Assembly: GCF_016801865.2 (NCBI RefSeq)
Contig: NC_068937.1
Span: 128,130,117-128,194,116 of the forward strand
DNA length: 64,000 nucleotides
Direction of reading: 5' to 3'
Source: Culex pipiens pallens
Lineage: Eukaryota; Arthropoda; Insecta; Diptera; Culicidae
The translations under genes were made by a program, and so were the position numbers. Shown in pieces: positions 33,336 through 44,900 of the stretch (position 1 is its first letter; each line of letters starts with the position of its first letter). Below the pieces are notes generated by a model. The model had not been told where the DNA came from. It did no database searches and saw nothing but the letters and a program-made list of their open reading frames with translations.

Positions 33336-35129
33336 ATGTCCACCGACGAGGCCCCACGCAATCTAACCGCGTTCAAGCGTTACAAAACCGACGAGGAAGG
33401 CCGGAAGACGTTCACCTCGATCGAGCAGGTTCGTCAAAATTGAGTTCGATTTTAAAAATAGATTTTACCGCATTCAAGTTAGGTAGTTATCCGCAAATGA
33501 ATATTTGGACTTATATGAATAATTGAACATTTTGGACTTATGAATAACACACAACTGTGCATTTATTCTAGAGTCAGATCCATACAGCGTCAGTGTTTAT
33601 TTGGTCGAAGTGTACTAATTCATTGGCAGATCTGATTCTAGTTGTAATGTACGACAAGACTACTGACGGACGTGACAGGACAAGGGCCCAGTTTAGAGGT
33701 TTCGACATCAACAATGTGCGGCTGATCACCATCCAAAAAAAAAAAAAAATTTACCGCATTTTTCTCTTTCCGGCGCGCGCCCCAGATCAAAACGGAAGCC
33801 TCGATCGAACGGTTCTATGACAGGTATGAACAGCTGGCGGCGCTGGATTCGTCGCTGCCTCGATTGACCCGGACGGAACATGCACGATATTTGGAAACTT
33901 CGTTGGAGCGATTGTCCTCGGGTTACGAGTGTCTGGATAGTAGCAGACCCTGGTTGGTCTATTGGATCATGAACGCGGCCTCGGTTCTTGGGGTGCGGTT
34001 CAACGACGGACTGCTCAATCGGGTGGTGGACTTTTTGATCAAGTGTCGCAGCCCGGAATTGGGTGGGTTCGCCGGAGGACCGGGACAGGATCCGCATTTG
34101 GCACCGACTTATGCCGCGGTCAATGCTCTTTGCATTATTGGCACGGAGAAGGCGTTGAATGCCATCAACAGAAGAACACTGAAGCGATTCTTGGCGGCGG
34201 TTCGTGAACCAAACGGTGCCTTCCGGATGCACGTCGGTGGGGAGTTGGATGTCCGTGGCGCTTACTGTGCTATTTCGTCGGCCAAGTTGGCGGCCTTTTC
34301 GGCGGAGGACGAAGCTAAATTGTTTGAGGGTACTGCCAGCTGGATCGCCGAATGTCAGACGTACGAGGGAGGTTTTGGAGGAGCACCGGATTTGGAAGCC
34401 CACGGAGGGTACTCGTTTTGCGCGGCCGCGGCTCTAGCCATTTTGGGCGGTGAGGAAAAATGTAACCTGCCGGCACTGCTCCGGTGGGCCGTTAATCGAC
34501 AAATGGCTTTCGAAGGCGGCTTTCAGGGACGTACGAACAAGCTGGTGGACGGATGTTACTCTTTTTGGCAGGGAGCACTCATCCCGGTGATCCAGAGTCT
34601 AATGGCACGCCAACAAGGACGGCCCGAAATCATGGAAACCGCCCTCTTCAACCGTTTTGCCCTTCAGGAGTACGTCCTAATCTGTTGCCAAAGACCGTCC
34701 GGCGGATTGATCGACAAACCGGGAAAACCCGCAGATCTCTACCACACCTGCTACACCCTAAGCGGCATCTCCGTGGCCCAACACTGCGAAACGTCCCGTC
34801 CCCCACTAATCTTCGGACACGCAGACAACGAGCTGCTACCGACCCATCCGGTCCATAATATCCCCCCAAAAGCGGTCCTCGATGCTTACAAATACTTCCT
34901 GAAGCACGAACTGATCGAGGCCGAACACCAGGAAGCATTCTGCAACGGAAATGGAACGGCCACGACGACCTCCCAAGAAGACGTTGAAATGAAGGAGCGC
35001 GATGGAAGCAGATCACGCTCGGAAACCCCCGGCCGTGACACCGAATCGATGTCCACGGATGGAACCGAATCATCCACGGAACTGTCGAGCGAAACCGGCT
35101 CGGAACGAAGCTCGGAGGAAAGATCGTAG
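33336..35129 (+). CDS. FNTB: Protein farnesyltransferase subunit beta
   Basis: Catalytic subunit of the cytosolic alpha/beta heterodimer that attaches farnesyl to the Cys of CaaX proteins such as Ras and lamins. Exons 33336-33428 (31 codons) and 33786-35129 join in frame to 478 residues. The alpha-alpha barrel repeats are clear (GGFAGGPGQDPHLAPTYAAV, EGGFGGAPDLEAHGGYSF, GGFQGRTNKLVDGCYSFW, GGLIDKPGK-DLYHTCYTLSG). The zinc ligands are present at D286, C288 and H351, as are the diphosphate-contact residues H237, R280, K283 and Y289. All sit 11 residues before the rat numbering. The start is chosen because TSIEQ at the end of exon 1 matches the family N-terminus. Oddities are a weak donor (GTTCGT), an intron mostly made of a repeat, and a Ser/Glu-rich C-terminal tail of about 55 residues. 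No AATAAA follows closely; AGTAAA lies near 35211. Confidence 0.97.
33480..33740 (+). repeat. A-tailed interspersed repeat in FNTB intron, copy 1
   Basis: About 255 bp match 51478-51733 at roughly 95% identity, same orientation, and both end in a run of A (SINE-like). The repeat fills most of the 357-bp FNTB intron (33429-33785). No tRNA-type promoter boxes were recognised inside it. Confidence 0.85.
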
Positions 35130-35280
35130 GGAGGAAAATGTACTTGAAATTGCTAGATTGGATCGCTTTTTTCGACTTTACACCATACTCTTTTGTAAAT
35201 TAATAGTGCAGTAAAGAGCAAAGCTATTTTTCTAAACCTCAGCGAAGACTTTTAATTTCGTTTCTATTTACAACATTTAA

Positions 35281-35572
35281 CACTTGTAGCACCAACGGGG
35301 TCAAAACTTACGCGAAGCACCAAGAGGGTCAAAAAAGTTGGAAATGCAACTTCATCCGGCTGTATCTCGGCGAAAACTCAACCGATTTGGATGATTCTTG
35401 TTGCATTCGATCCGGAAGAATGTCAAGAATCACCTCCAACAAGGTTGATCCAAAACAGATGCATCTACCTTAAGTTATTATAAAAAAGGCATTTCCAACT
35501 TTTTTTACAAGGGTTGTATGAGCCGGTGAAGTTGCATTTCCAACTTTTTTGACCCCGGTAGGGCTAAAAGTG
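35281..35572. mobile_element. 292-bp MITE flanked by TTAA
   Basis: Termini CACTTGTAGCACCAACGGGG and its inverted partner CCCCGGTAGGGCTAAAAGTG lie between TTAA at 35277-35280 and 35573-35576. The AAGTTGGAAATGCAACTTCA word is also inverted. The TTAA target is that of piggyBac-type elements. It sits just past the 3' end of FNTB. Confidence 0.85.
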
Positions 35573-35629
35573 TTAATTTTTTATCAATTTAAGTAAATAA
35601 TTGCGATTTCAATTTAACAGTGTACCTCA

Positions 35630-35900
35630 AGCTCGCGCGCTCGGAACCGTTTCAAAACGTTTCAAACGAAAGCTTTGCACAGGCGGCACGCGCGAGCTTT
35701 CTCGCGTCCTTGTCAAATAACAGCGCCAAACCGAAAACACACAATCGAAGCAAACCGTTCGTGTTTTATCAAGTTGAAGCAGTTGGAAAAAAAAACATGT
35801 TCTCATGAAATGTAGTGCATTTTTGGACCGGAAGTGATTGTTAGTGTCCGCATCCGGCGAACGTCCCGGTTTAGGTTGACTGTTGTGCGCGGAACATCTG
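35630..35900 (+). promoter_or_regulatory. Candidate non-coding first exon with strong donor
   Basis: GC-rich DNA (GCTCGCGCGCTCGG) about 500 bp after FNTB leads to a CTG|GTAAGT donor at 35901. Possible acceptors follow at 36546 (TTTCCTTAG) and 37815 (TTATTTACAG), but no coding frame joins them. It could be a 5' UTR exon of the downstream plus-strand gene or a non-coding RNA. Confidence 0.3.
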
Positions 35901-37237
35901 GTAAGTTTGAAAGTTTTAAAATGCGTAGGGGACCGTCCATAAAGCTTGCGGTCACCTTAAAAGTTATGGCCTATCTAGAATCACTTTACTTAGGAAATTG
36001 CACTTAGCTTAGGAATTTAAATCAATGGAAATGGATCTGATCTTCTACAATGGAAAAGTTATCAAATTAGAAACTTGACGTATGCTTTGCACATTTTTAA
36101 ATAAAATCTACAGTAAGTTTACGTTTATTAAAGGCGTTTCAAACGTATCCATTCTTGGCTAATACACAGAAACCCTGATCCCAGTTACGAAATATTCTAG
36201 CAGAGCTGGTTCTGCCAGAATCTGTAAGAATATCCAGCTCTGTAAGAACTGCTAGAACGTCATGACTGGGATGGTTTGGATGGATTGTTGTCAAACGAAC
36301 GGGGTCACTTTTTAGTTTGACACCTTCTTTACCCAGAGCTCACACTTACTACTAAACGTTTGGTTTGATAGTATGTGTGAGTCCCGTGTAAAAAGTGACA
36401 GTTCGTCACTTTTTAGTTTGACTTTGACCAACCAAAGGTGTACAAACTGAAAAAGTGTCAAACGAAAAAGTGACCAACCACCGGGGGTTGAGTGTAAAAC
36501 TGGCTCTGTTAATCTGTCAATCCATGTAAATATTTTATTTCCTTAGACGACGAGTATTAAACATCTACTGCAGATTGCCTGGAAGCAAGAAGCATTCCAA
36601 GCTGAAACGATTAGCCGGAATGACTGGGACACCACCATTTATGCTTTCTAGGCCCTCTTCAAAACAGTACGTTTTTGACGACGGATAACGTTTTACTCAT
36701 AAATACTGGGGTGGCATTTTGAACTCCCTGTCTGCAGCTTCGAGAATAATCATTAAGATCTCAAACACTTATGATTTCATACAGCATTCGAAATTGTATG
36801 AATATGAAACATTCGATTTGAAATTTAATCTGCATACACAAAACATTGTAACGAATCATCTTTGCGGTTAACTTTACGCAGTTGGCCTGGTCGGTTTAGG
36901 AGAGAAGGATGTTGTAACGGTTGTAACTAATCACCCCATCATTCTCCAGGATGCTTCCGAAAAGTTGGCTGCGTTAGGTTTAGATTTAGAATTTTATAAT
37001 ATCATAATTAATGGTAATTCCAGGCCAAACGTGTGCTTTCTTAACATACGTGAACTTCAAGTATCTAAAATAAATAAAACTTGCCATTACACAGATGTGC
37101 TTCCCAAACACAGATGTGAACTTTAAGTACCTAGAATGCAACTAATTTTGAAGCAAAACTAGCGTTTCCTCAAAACCCTGGAAACATCTCTATATTTGCT
37201 AAACATGGCAACGTTATTAAGCTGTTGTTGTAGGTTT
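35901..37237. other. Intergenic or intronic DNA with a small MITE
   Basis: Contains the 95-bp element at 36178-36272 and a tangle of AAAAAGTGACAGTTCGTCAC-type inverted words at 36300-36480. No coding exon was recognised. Confidence 0.5.
36178..36272. mobile_element. 95-bp MITE, ATCCCAGT termini
   Basis: Begins ATCCCAGTTACGAAATATTC and ends CGTCATGACTGGGAT; GCAGAACCAGCTC-type internal words are repeated in both orientations. Short and without coding capacity. Confidence 0.6.
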
Positions 37238-37747
37238 TACCTTCCTCACCTCAATGAGGAAAGGCTATAAAATCACTCGAAAAACTTCTTTAACTTCTTT
37301 ATTCGACCTCGTAGACCCACCTTCACGTATACCTATCGACTCAGAATCCAATTCTGAACACATGTCTATGGGTGTGTATGTCTGTAAGTCCGTGCACCGT
37401 AAAATATGCACACGATTATCACTGGACTGGCTGAACCGATTTGGACAGTTTTGGTCTGCACAAGACCCTAGTTGATATTATGAACTTTAAAAATGTACTT
37501 CAAAAGTTATGCAAAAAAACGATTTCAGCTAAACTTTGAAAGATTGTAAAAAGGATGGTTTTTGTAAGAAAATCTGTCATGCTATATATTGTTAGACAGG
37601 TATTTGAAAGACTTTTCCAACGCGTTCAAAAGATTGATGATCTGATAACCCCATCAAAAGTTATGAGCACTTAAGTGTAAGTGGCTGTGTAGTGTATTAT
37701 CTTTATGAATGCAAGGAAGGCACCAAACACCTAAAGGTGGATTAAGT
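37238..37747. repeat. Interspersed mosquito repeat (about 510 bp)
   Basis: Begins with ACCTTCCTCACC and ends with AAGGAAGGCACCAAACACC; the two ends include short inverted words (CCTTCCT/AGGAAGG). In my recollection such sequence is very common in mosquito genomes, which I cannot check here. A 73-codon frame inside is not a recognisable gene. Confidence 0.5.
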
Positions 37748-38660
37748 AACTTTTTTTTGTGTTTTGATGTACTTAAAAATCAAACATTATAATATGTATA
37801 ATTCTTTATTTACAGGTCCTCCAGATTGCTAACCTTCGGATGTTGACGACGATTAAGCTACAAAAACTCAAAGGTCACCCTGACTGAAGTGCTACAATAA
37901 CTAGAGGTGATAAAAGCCCCAAAATCGCATTGCAACAGTGTTGTTGACTACTCCCAAAAATCTACAACGAATCAAAGTGTTGCGATAGACACTTCTAGAA
38001 GTTCTCTACCGTAGCAAGTGTTTGCAAGTTATACTACTAGAACGAGCGTGACCCGATTTCTGCGCAAAGATGTACATTTTTCCCGAAACCAGTTCAAGCT
38101 TCGTGAGCGCGACGCTTGTATTCCAGTACGGTATACAAAACACAAACAAAATTCAAATTTTGTTTGAACTCTCGACCAACTCTACACAACTCTTTCACAA
38201 TCAAAGTTGCACAATTACCAACACACACGCGCACTGTAGTAAAATCGTGAAAATATTGACTGTGTATGTGAGTCAACCAGCTCGAACTGCAGTACTAGAG
38301 CTGGGAAAACTCTCTGGCTACGCAACTTCTCTCAGGGAAAACTCGCTCTCGCTCTCTCCGATTCCACTTATGGATTGGTGTACTCTCCACACGCACACCC
38401 TTGACCCTCCCCCCTCCTTCCTGGGCTTCCTTCACACAACGGCAGGGTACAGTGAAACTCTCCGCAAACTCGATATTCTTTGTTTGGACCTCGAGCAGAG
38501 CGAAAGTGTCGTCAATTTTATCCGCGATTGAAAAAATATTACCAAATTTTTGGGAAATAGTGATTGGAAAAGCCTAACAATGGAATAGAGCAGTGTTTTG
38601 TGTCGTAAACAAACTTTTGAGCAGGAAACGGGGCTTTGGGCCGGAGTGTACGGACCGTAC
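37748..38660. other. Unannotated DNA, possible promoter sequence
   Basis: Includes a possible exon after the TTATTTACAG acceptor at 37815, CT-rich and CACAC words near 38330-38420 and a 153-codon plus frame (38070-38531) without recognisable domains or codon bias. I see no supportable gene. Confidence 0.35.
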
Positions 38661-38999
38661 GGAATTGAGGACGCGAAATCCGGATTCAACGGATTTTCGG
38701 AAAAAAAGAAGAAGAGTGATGCAATAATTATCATCCAAGCTTAACAGCTTTTAAACCTGTCGACCCTGTGTGTACATTGAGCGTTAGTGGAAGCCATAGT
38801 AGAATCTAATGTCGTCTTAGCATAATATTTGTCAACCCAGAGAATAATATTTTGCGTATCGTGATTCGTGCAATCCTGAAAGTGTGCGTGAGCGTGAAAT
38901 ATAGAATTTATATACACCCAAAACCGTAGCCATCTTTGTGATATACATCTTGCAAGCGTCAAAAACTTAAATTTTACTAGTCGTTTGCATTCGAAAATC

Positions 39000-39532
39000 A
39001 TCTTCAAAGTAGGTCCCGAAATTAAGAGCTTCTCTCCAAAAAGCGACGAAAAAGGTCGCGGAAGCCTTCGAGAAGAAGAAAGTTTTTGTTTATGGACGGA
39101 ACAGTTCGAGCTGTGAACCCAATACCAACACAGAAAGGGGTGAATAACGATACACGCACTTAGACACACTCACAAAGTAGGGGTGAACTCGAGAGAGAAC
39201 TGAGCATAAGAGAGAGAGAGAGGGAGAGGAGAAGGACATTGTCCTGAGTGCGCGCGCGGTGGTGAAAGTTGAAAAACTTTGAATGTTGAAACATCTGTGA
39301 TATATCCGTGTAGATATTATTTTAATTTATTTTGTAATATTATACACGAACCACATTTGGTTTCGACGACAACGGCGACGACGATCCTAAGCGGAAGAAG
39401 AAGAAACAAACGCAAGAGTTCAAATTAGTAGCATAACTTAAGAGGGAGAGCAACAGTACGTGACAAAGGCCTTGTAACTTGCATGAGATTATAACTGAGG
39501 GCGAAGGACGCGGCAAATACTTGATTCCAAAG
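39000..39532 (+). promoter_or_regulatory. Candidate 5' UTR exon with GAGA tract
   Basis: A GA-rich tract at 39204-39235 (GAGA-factor-like) precedes purine-rich sequence that ends in CCAAAG|GTGAGT, a consensus donor at 39533. No long open frame is present. It is a plausible non-coding first exon for the Gln-rich coding exon at 48806, which has its own acceptor. The link is inference. Confidence 0.4.
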
Positions 39533-39600
39533 GTGAGTTTTTTTTTGGCTACTACTGAACAAGGTTGAATATTGTAAAGTATTTTTGTGTAGCTGATCAA

Positions 39601-40002
39601 AAATCAAAATCAAATTATTTGCTCTACAGCATTGCCTTGGCGTTCTCGATTGCGTGTTTCCTACTCGAAACTAGGTGTCCGAAGGCTTGATTGTTGCAAA
39701 TCCCTTTTTATACCTATGTTTCCATCCACTCTGGGATTCGAACTGACGACCTTTGGATTGTGAGTCCAACTGTCTACCAGCGACTCCACCGAGACAGGAC
39801 CCAGGGAGACGACTCCTACACCTGGACTGAGCTAACGACCTAACCTCTAGGTTAGACCGGGGCCAACATTTACTTCCCTGTCCGACGGAAGGCGTGATCA
39901 GACAAATCTCGTTTCAAAATTTGCCACCGGGACCTTCTGGGATCGAACCCAGGCCGACTGGGTGAGAGGGAACCACGCATACCCCTACACCACGGGTCGC
40001 GG
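39601..40002 (-). mobile_element. SINE with two tRNA-like modules (Twin-like)
   Basis: On the minus strand two B boxes occur, GGTTCGATCCC (39939-39949) and AGTTCGAATCCC (39733-39744), about 206 bp apart, each with an A-box-like segment upstream (GTGGTGTAGGGG and GTGGAGTCGCTGG). The left (3') end is an AAAATC-type tail, and GTGTAGCTGATC flanks both ends (39589-39600, about 40003-40014), consistent with a target-site duplication. A SINE with two tandem tRNA regions ('Twin') is known from Culex; the match is from memory. Confidence 0.8.
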
Positions 40003-40068
40003 GTGTAGCTGATCCTCTGTAAATTAATCGACCCCGGGTGTAGCCGATCCTCTGTAATTTAATCGACG
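40003..40068. repeat. Two tandem copies of a 33-bp unit
   Basis: The phrase GTGTAGCTGATCCTCTGTAA and its near copy with CCGATC follow each other just beyond the SINE, ending TTAATCGAC in both. Part of the unit is the SINE target site. Confidence 0.7.
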
Positions 40069-40119
40069 TCTATTGCGTATAACGCCAATTAGTTCCTAAA
40101 ATGAAGCTTAGATTGCTGA

Positions 40120-41065
40120 TATTATTGTTTACAGCGATAAAGCTTATTTTTCTGAGTACAATGACCCTTTGTACGACCACAAAGAGTTTAAAATGGATTT
40201 TTAAATCAATTTTGAAAAATTAACCTCGCGGTCCTTCTTGACAGAAAAGCTCCTACTTGACAGCTCGTTCCAAGGGGACCATAGTTAATCCATCGAAAAA
40301 ATGTTGTCTTGTAAAAAAAAAATTGTTGCATTAAAATGAAAAAAAGTGATCAGAAATGGTTTTTAATCGTGTTTTTTACCGTTGTACATAAAAATTGACA
40401 TAGGGCTTTAGTACCCAATTTGTATGTGAATATTGAATCGAGGTTATTGGGGTTCCTGATCAATAACGGAGTAGCAACTACGGTTAGATACTTAAGCTAA
40501 GTTAAATTAAACATAGACTCATACCTATGACATTGTTTAAAGTTTCCGAGTAGATGACTTGAAAACAAGTTTTAGAGAAAACCCGTCGTTTCCTCTAATA
40601 GCATACCAGCTTAACGCCTGGTCTACAATAGGAAACTCGCAGGCTCGCAGATGCAAGCGTAAATGTTTATCGATATTGTGGCATTACGGAAACATTTGTT
40701 TGCAAACTAGATAAGAAAACTGACAAGTTTCAATGTTTGACACTTCTACAGTTTTCGAGCTTCTGGGAAGAATAGTGTCCTAAAGCTCTATGTAAATTTT
40801 TATGTACAACGGTAAAAAAGCACGATTAAAAACCATTTCTGATCACTTTTTTTCATTTTAATGCAAAAAAAAAACATACAAGAAAACATTTTACTATGGA
40901 TCAACTATGGTCCTCTTGGAACGAGCTGTCAAGTAGGATGCTTTCTGTCAAGAAGAGCCGTGAGGATAATTAAAAAAAATGAATTAAAAATCAACATAAA
41001 ATCCTTAGCGGTCGTCCAAAAGGTCATTGTTCCAGAAAAATAAGCTATAGCAACAAGATAATGAT
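40120..41065. mobile_element. Foldback element with about 285-bp arms
   Basis: The segment 40120-40411 recurs inverted at 40768-41065 with roughly 85% identity; the core includes GATCAGAAATGGTTTTTAAT and CTTGACAGCTCGTTCCAAG. The 355-bp centre has no transposase. Arm divergence suggests it is older than the foldback at 15437. Confidence 0.8.
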
Positions 41066-41366
41066 ACAAATTCAACAATATCACCAATTTCAACTCTAGA
41101 GTTTTTTTTTGTTTAAGTCCTTCCTATAAACATATGAAAGACAATATTATTGGTCCTTTTTTTTTTAAAAAAAAAACCCTGGAACTTAATTTTAGGACAC
41201 AATTCGATGGCTCTGTGATCTCTTGTTCTAAGCTTCCTGTTTTTAACATCAAGTTAGCATAAAAGAGCACAGAGGCATCGAATTGCGAATGAATAGCGAT
41301 GATTTACATCGTTTATTCATGTCATGCATTTTATTATTGTTTCGTTTGACTTTTGATAAAACTTAA

Positions 41367-41568
41367 CGGTGCACATCAACCAGAGCTTTTGCACCCAGAT
41401 TTTTGGTACAGACATTTTTGTATCTTCAAAACTACGGGTACTATCGAAATATATTTTTTTTTTCATCCCCTAAAGTACTATCCACAAAGTTATTTACAAC
41501 AAAGTTTGACTAATTTTACAATCCCGTTGTTTCAGGATTGGGTCCGTTGCTCTGGTTGGTGTGCACCG
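41367..41568. mobile_element. 202-bp MITE flanked by TTAA
   Basis: Termini CGGTGCACATCAACCAGAGC and GCTCTGGTTGGTGTGCACCG are inverted repeats with one mismatch, and TTAA stands at 41363-41366 and 41569-41572. This is the pattern of non-autonomous piggyBac-type elements. Confidence 0.9.
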
Positions 41569-41680
41569 TTAAACTGCAAATTTTAATTTACAGTGTTAAA
41601 GATTTCAGAATTCATCGCAATCATTAAGAACAACACGAAAACTGTCAAAGCACAGTGGCTTGTTAAGTTTGTAAACAAAG

Positions 41681-41928
41681 TTTCCCGTAATGGAATACCA
41701 CCTTAAGTTGAGTTCAAAACTTACACTCACTTACGGTGAGATTTGTGTTATTTTGCAGTTTTCGTTGAATTCTGATTGATGTGAGTGTTTCGGTTTTGAT
41801 GACACTAGTTTTGAGTGAGTTTTACCTGTCCTAAAAATTAATACCTGACTTTGTTCGGTTTTGACAAAACTGTGTGATTCGAAATGTACGTGTAAGTACT
41901 CTTTTGAAGTGGTATTCCATTGCGGAAA
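41681..41928. mobile_element. 248-bp MITE, TTTCCCGTAATGG termini
   Basis: TTTCCCGTAATGGAATACCA at the left is repeated inverted as TGGTATTCCATTGCGGAAA at the right. The body has no coding capacity. A target-site duplication was not clear. Confidence 0.8.
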
Positions 41929-44900
41929 AATTTAGTGATTTTGTCAGCTTTCATGTTTCGAGGTTGCGATGAACCAGTTCGTTCCTTTGTGGTTAAGGAA
42001 ATGAGTGTATAAATGCAGCGAATGTTGGAAAAAACACAATTAAAAAAAAGGATTCATGAGTCTTGAAAACTTGAGTCAGACAAAGACGACCTCCAGCAAC
42101 TCCGCACTGTACACTGGGGAAATCGCTGAAGAATCGATGAGTCATTGTTGAACGACTCCGAGGGCGACCTGCAGCCACTCACATCAACATGTATGCACGG
42201 AGACTAGTCCGTTTGTTTGTGTGTTTGCGTGTGTGTCGATTTTTGGCAATTACTTCCGAATCGATCTCTGCGTGAGTCTGTGAATCGTTCGAATTCGAAG
42301 TAATGTTGTGTGTAGTAGAGCCACTACTTCCTGATCACATCACGAGCGTCATCACTAGTGTATAGTGGCTGACCTTGGTGGGGGATGACTTCTTGAGCCT
42401 TTCCAAGTCCCTGGACGCTCGATCAGGAACAATCACGCAAAATGCTGCTGAACCCCTGCCCGCACAGATGTGCACCGAAAGTCCTTCAAAGCGTACTTGA
42501 GCGGCACCAATACGGGCTAGACTATACACTAAGTGGACATAGACAACTAGATCTGACCTCCTTGAGGTCAACCTGTCAGCAGTCCGCGCTACACGCTAAC
42601 AAAGGCTCGTCCAAAATTTGAGTTTAAGCAGCTTTTGCTGCATGGGCTTCATCGCCGTATTGCGACTTGGTATCGCGTCCGCTTGTCTACGCTGAGAACG
42701 TCGAGGTGTACTGTAAACACCCTCCGACGACTTAAGCTAGTTGAAGTCCTTCGCGCAGGTCGTCGAGTCGAACAGTACCACAGTACCGTGTCGCGGTTGG
42801 AAGCTTCAAGTTCTGCTTCCGCGAAGTTTGCGCTGAGTAACAAATGAGTATGTCCACCGCAGAAAGTGACCAATTCCCAAAAAAGGACGTCATCGTCGAA
42901 TTCAAGCCAAGTTCAAGGTGATAAGACGCGTTAGCGTTTTTTGAATACTAAGCGGGGGTGGTTTGTTAGTAAAGGCGTTTTGTTTGGTAGAGGTGACCAA
43001 ATACAATTGTAACAGTGCAATTAAGCGTCCATCCAGAGTCAGGTCAGGGCTGTTAGTCAAGAGTCCTGCAGTGTTGCATCACCTTTTCGTTGCAGCGTCT
43101 ACAAAGCCAAGCTAGTGATGCAATTGATGCGAGTGCATGGGATGGGACTTTTCCGTTCTATTTCTGTGACCGGGGTGCGAAAAGTTCGCAATGTTTATTC
43201 ACACTGTTGGTTATTTCTGTGTCAGCGTGTATCGTGACGAATGATGCAAACTGGGGCTCGTATTTCCTAAATTGCTGGAGAGTTACGTGAGTTTGGGGAA
43301 AGTTAGGAATGTTCATCATGGATACTAGATGAAGACAGAGTTATTTGTAGAATACAGTAAAAGGTTAAAAGTAAACTTATTTAAAAAGAAAACTTTAAAT
43401 CAAAAAGGATTGTGTTAATTTTGCGATCAGTTCGATTTGAAAACCGTGTTTACGGAAATGTAAAGCGTCACAGACTAAATTGTCAGAGGTTATCAGTTGC
43501 AACAGATAAGACAGTTTTGACATGTTTAGAAATATTTTAAACTTGTGCAACTCATTAATTCGATTTTTCTCGTCTCTTCTCTCCAGATATGTTATTTTGT
43601 AACTCCCACGAAAAACACTAAACAGTTGCCATCTCCAGCAAACAAAGCAGCACTCATACAAACAAAAACTAATGCTGAAAGCCAAGTAGAAGAAGCATAA
43701 TATCACAACACAGTAATTGTTTGTCTTCGTTGGTGTTGTTGTGACCTGCGTTAACGGTCCAAGTCAACAAGGCCCCGATAGCTTGGGGTTGAAATCGAAA
43801 AATCTCGCGCATTTTCAAAACACAAACATCGTCACCGTAACAGGCGAGTGTGAGTGTGTCAACGCACCAACACCAGCATGAGCGGAGGCAACATCAGCTG
43901 AGGAAATACAAATCCAAGCAGGCAGGCTTCACCAATACCGCGACACATTCCATGGCACACTCGGAGCAGCAGCTGCTGCAGTACTAGATTGCACCACCAG
44001 AGCGCACTGCGATCTCGGCCAGGCTCGTCATTGTAGAATCTAATATCGAGTCGAATAGTTCTTTGTTACTGATATTGGGGTGAAGCAAAAGTGAGAGCCA
44101 CAATCACGGAAGCATCCGGGTAAGTGTTTCGAAACTAGTTCCAACATGTCCCGGACCGTCCCCGCGGCCCGAGGACGAGCGATTCGAGGTGAAATTTTCT
44201 TCCAAAGCATGAAGAATATGTGCACAACACACAGAGCAGAGCAGTCATAGTAGGCAGCCATTGGCGGCCATTTTGAATTTTTCGATTCGCAGCTAGCTGC
44301 GGTCGGGATTCGTTTTTCGTTTTCGATACATGTAGTCTACAGCAAATCGGATCAAGTGACTTCAATTGAATTGACATTGCAGCGATTGTGTAGGGTCTGT
44401 CCAAACGGACAGCCCTGTCTCAATCCCCCTCCGTAATTTGTACACAGACTGTGTGCACTGTGCACTGGTTTCACCCCCATTCCATATAGCCTAGTTCGGT
44501 ATACAGAGAGTAGTAACAAGTATCTATGACCCGTTGCACAATGACCTCGGGTTCCAGTGAACCTATGCGTTAGTTGTCCCAAAAGGTTACTCCTGCAAAC
44601 GAGAGCCGCGTTCCGTTCCCGCAAGTTTCGCGAAGTTTCCCGAAGTTTCACAGTTTTGCGCTGCTGTCATAGAGCATGAACGGACGCGTTTGGACAAGTT
44701 TTCGCCAATTACTCAGCCAGCAGCAGCAGGCTGCGGGACACGGAAGAAGGGGGGGAAAAGAGGGTGGGACAGACGGAGCACAGAGGAGTGTAAAAGAAAA
44801 TCATCTGTTTAGAGACGTACCGTGGTGGAGCACACATAGCAACCCTTGCGCGTTTCGACGACGAGCAAGACGTATACGGACACATACTTGTTTGTAGTGG

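Noticed and set aside
38070..38531. 153-codon plus-strand frame
   Set aside because: Mixed composition without codon bias, domain or homology that I can see; CT and CACAC words suggest promoter DNA.
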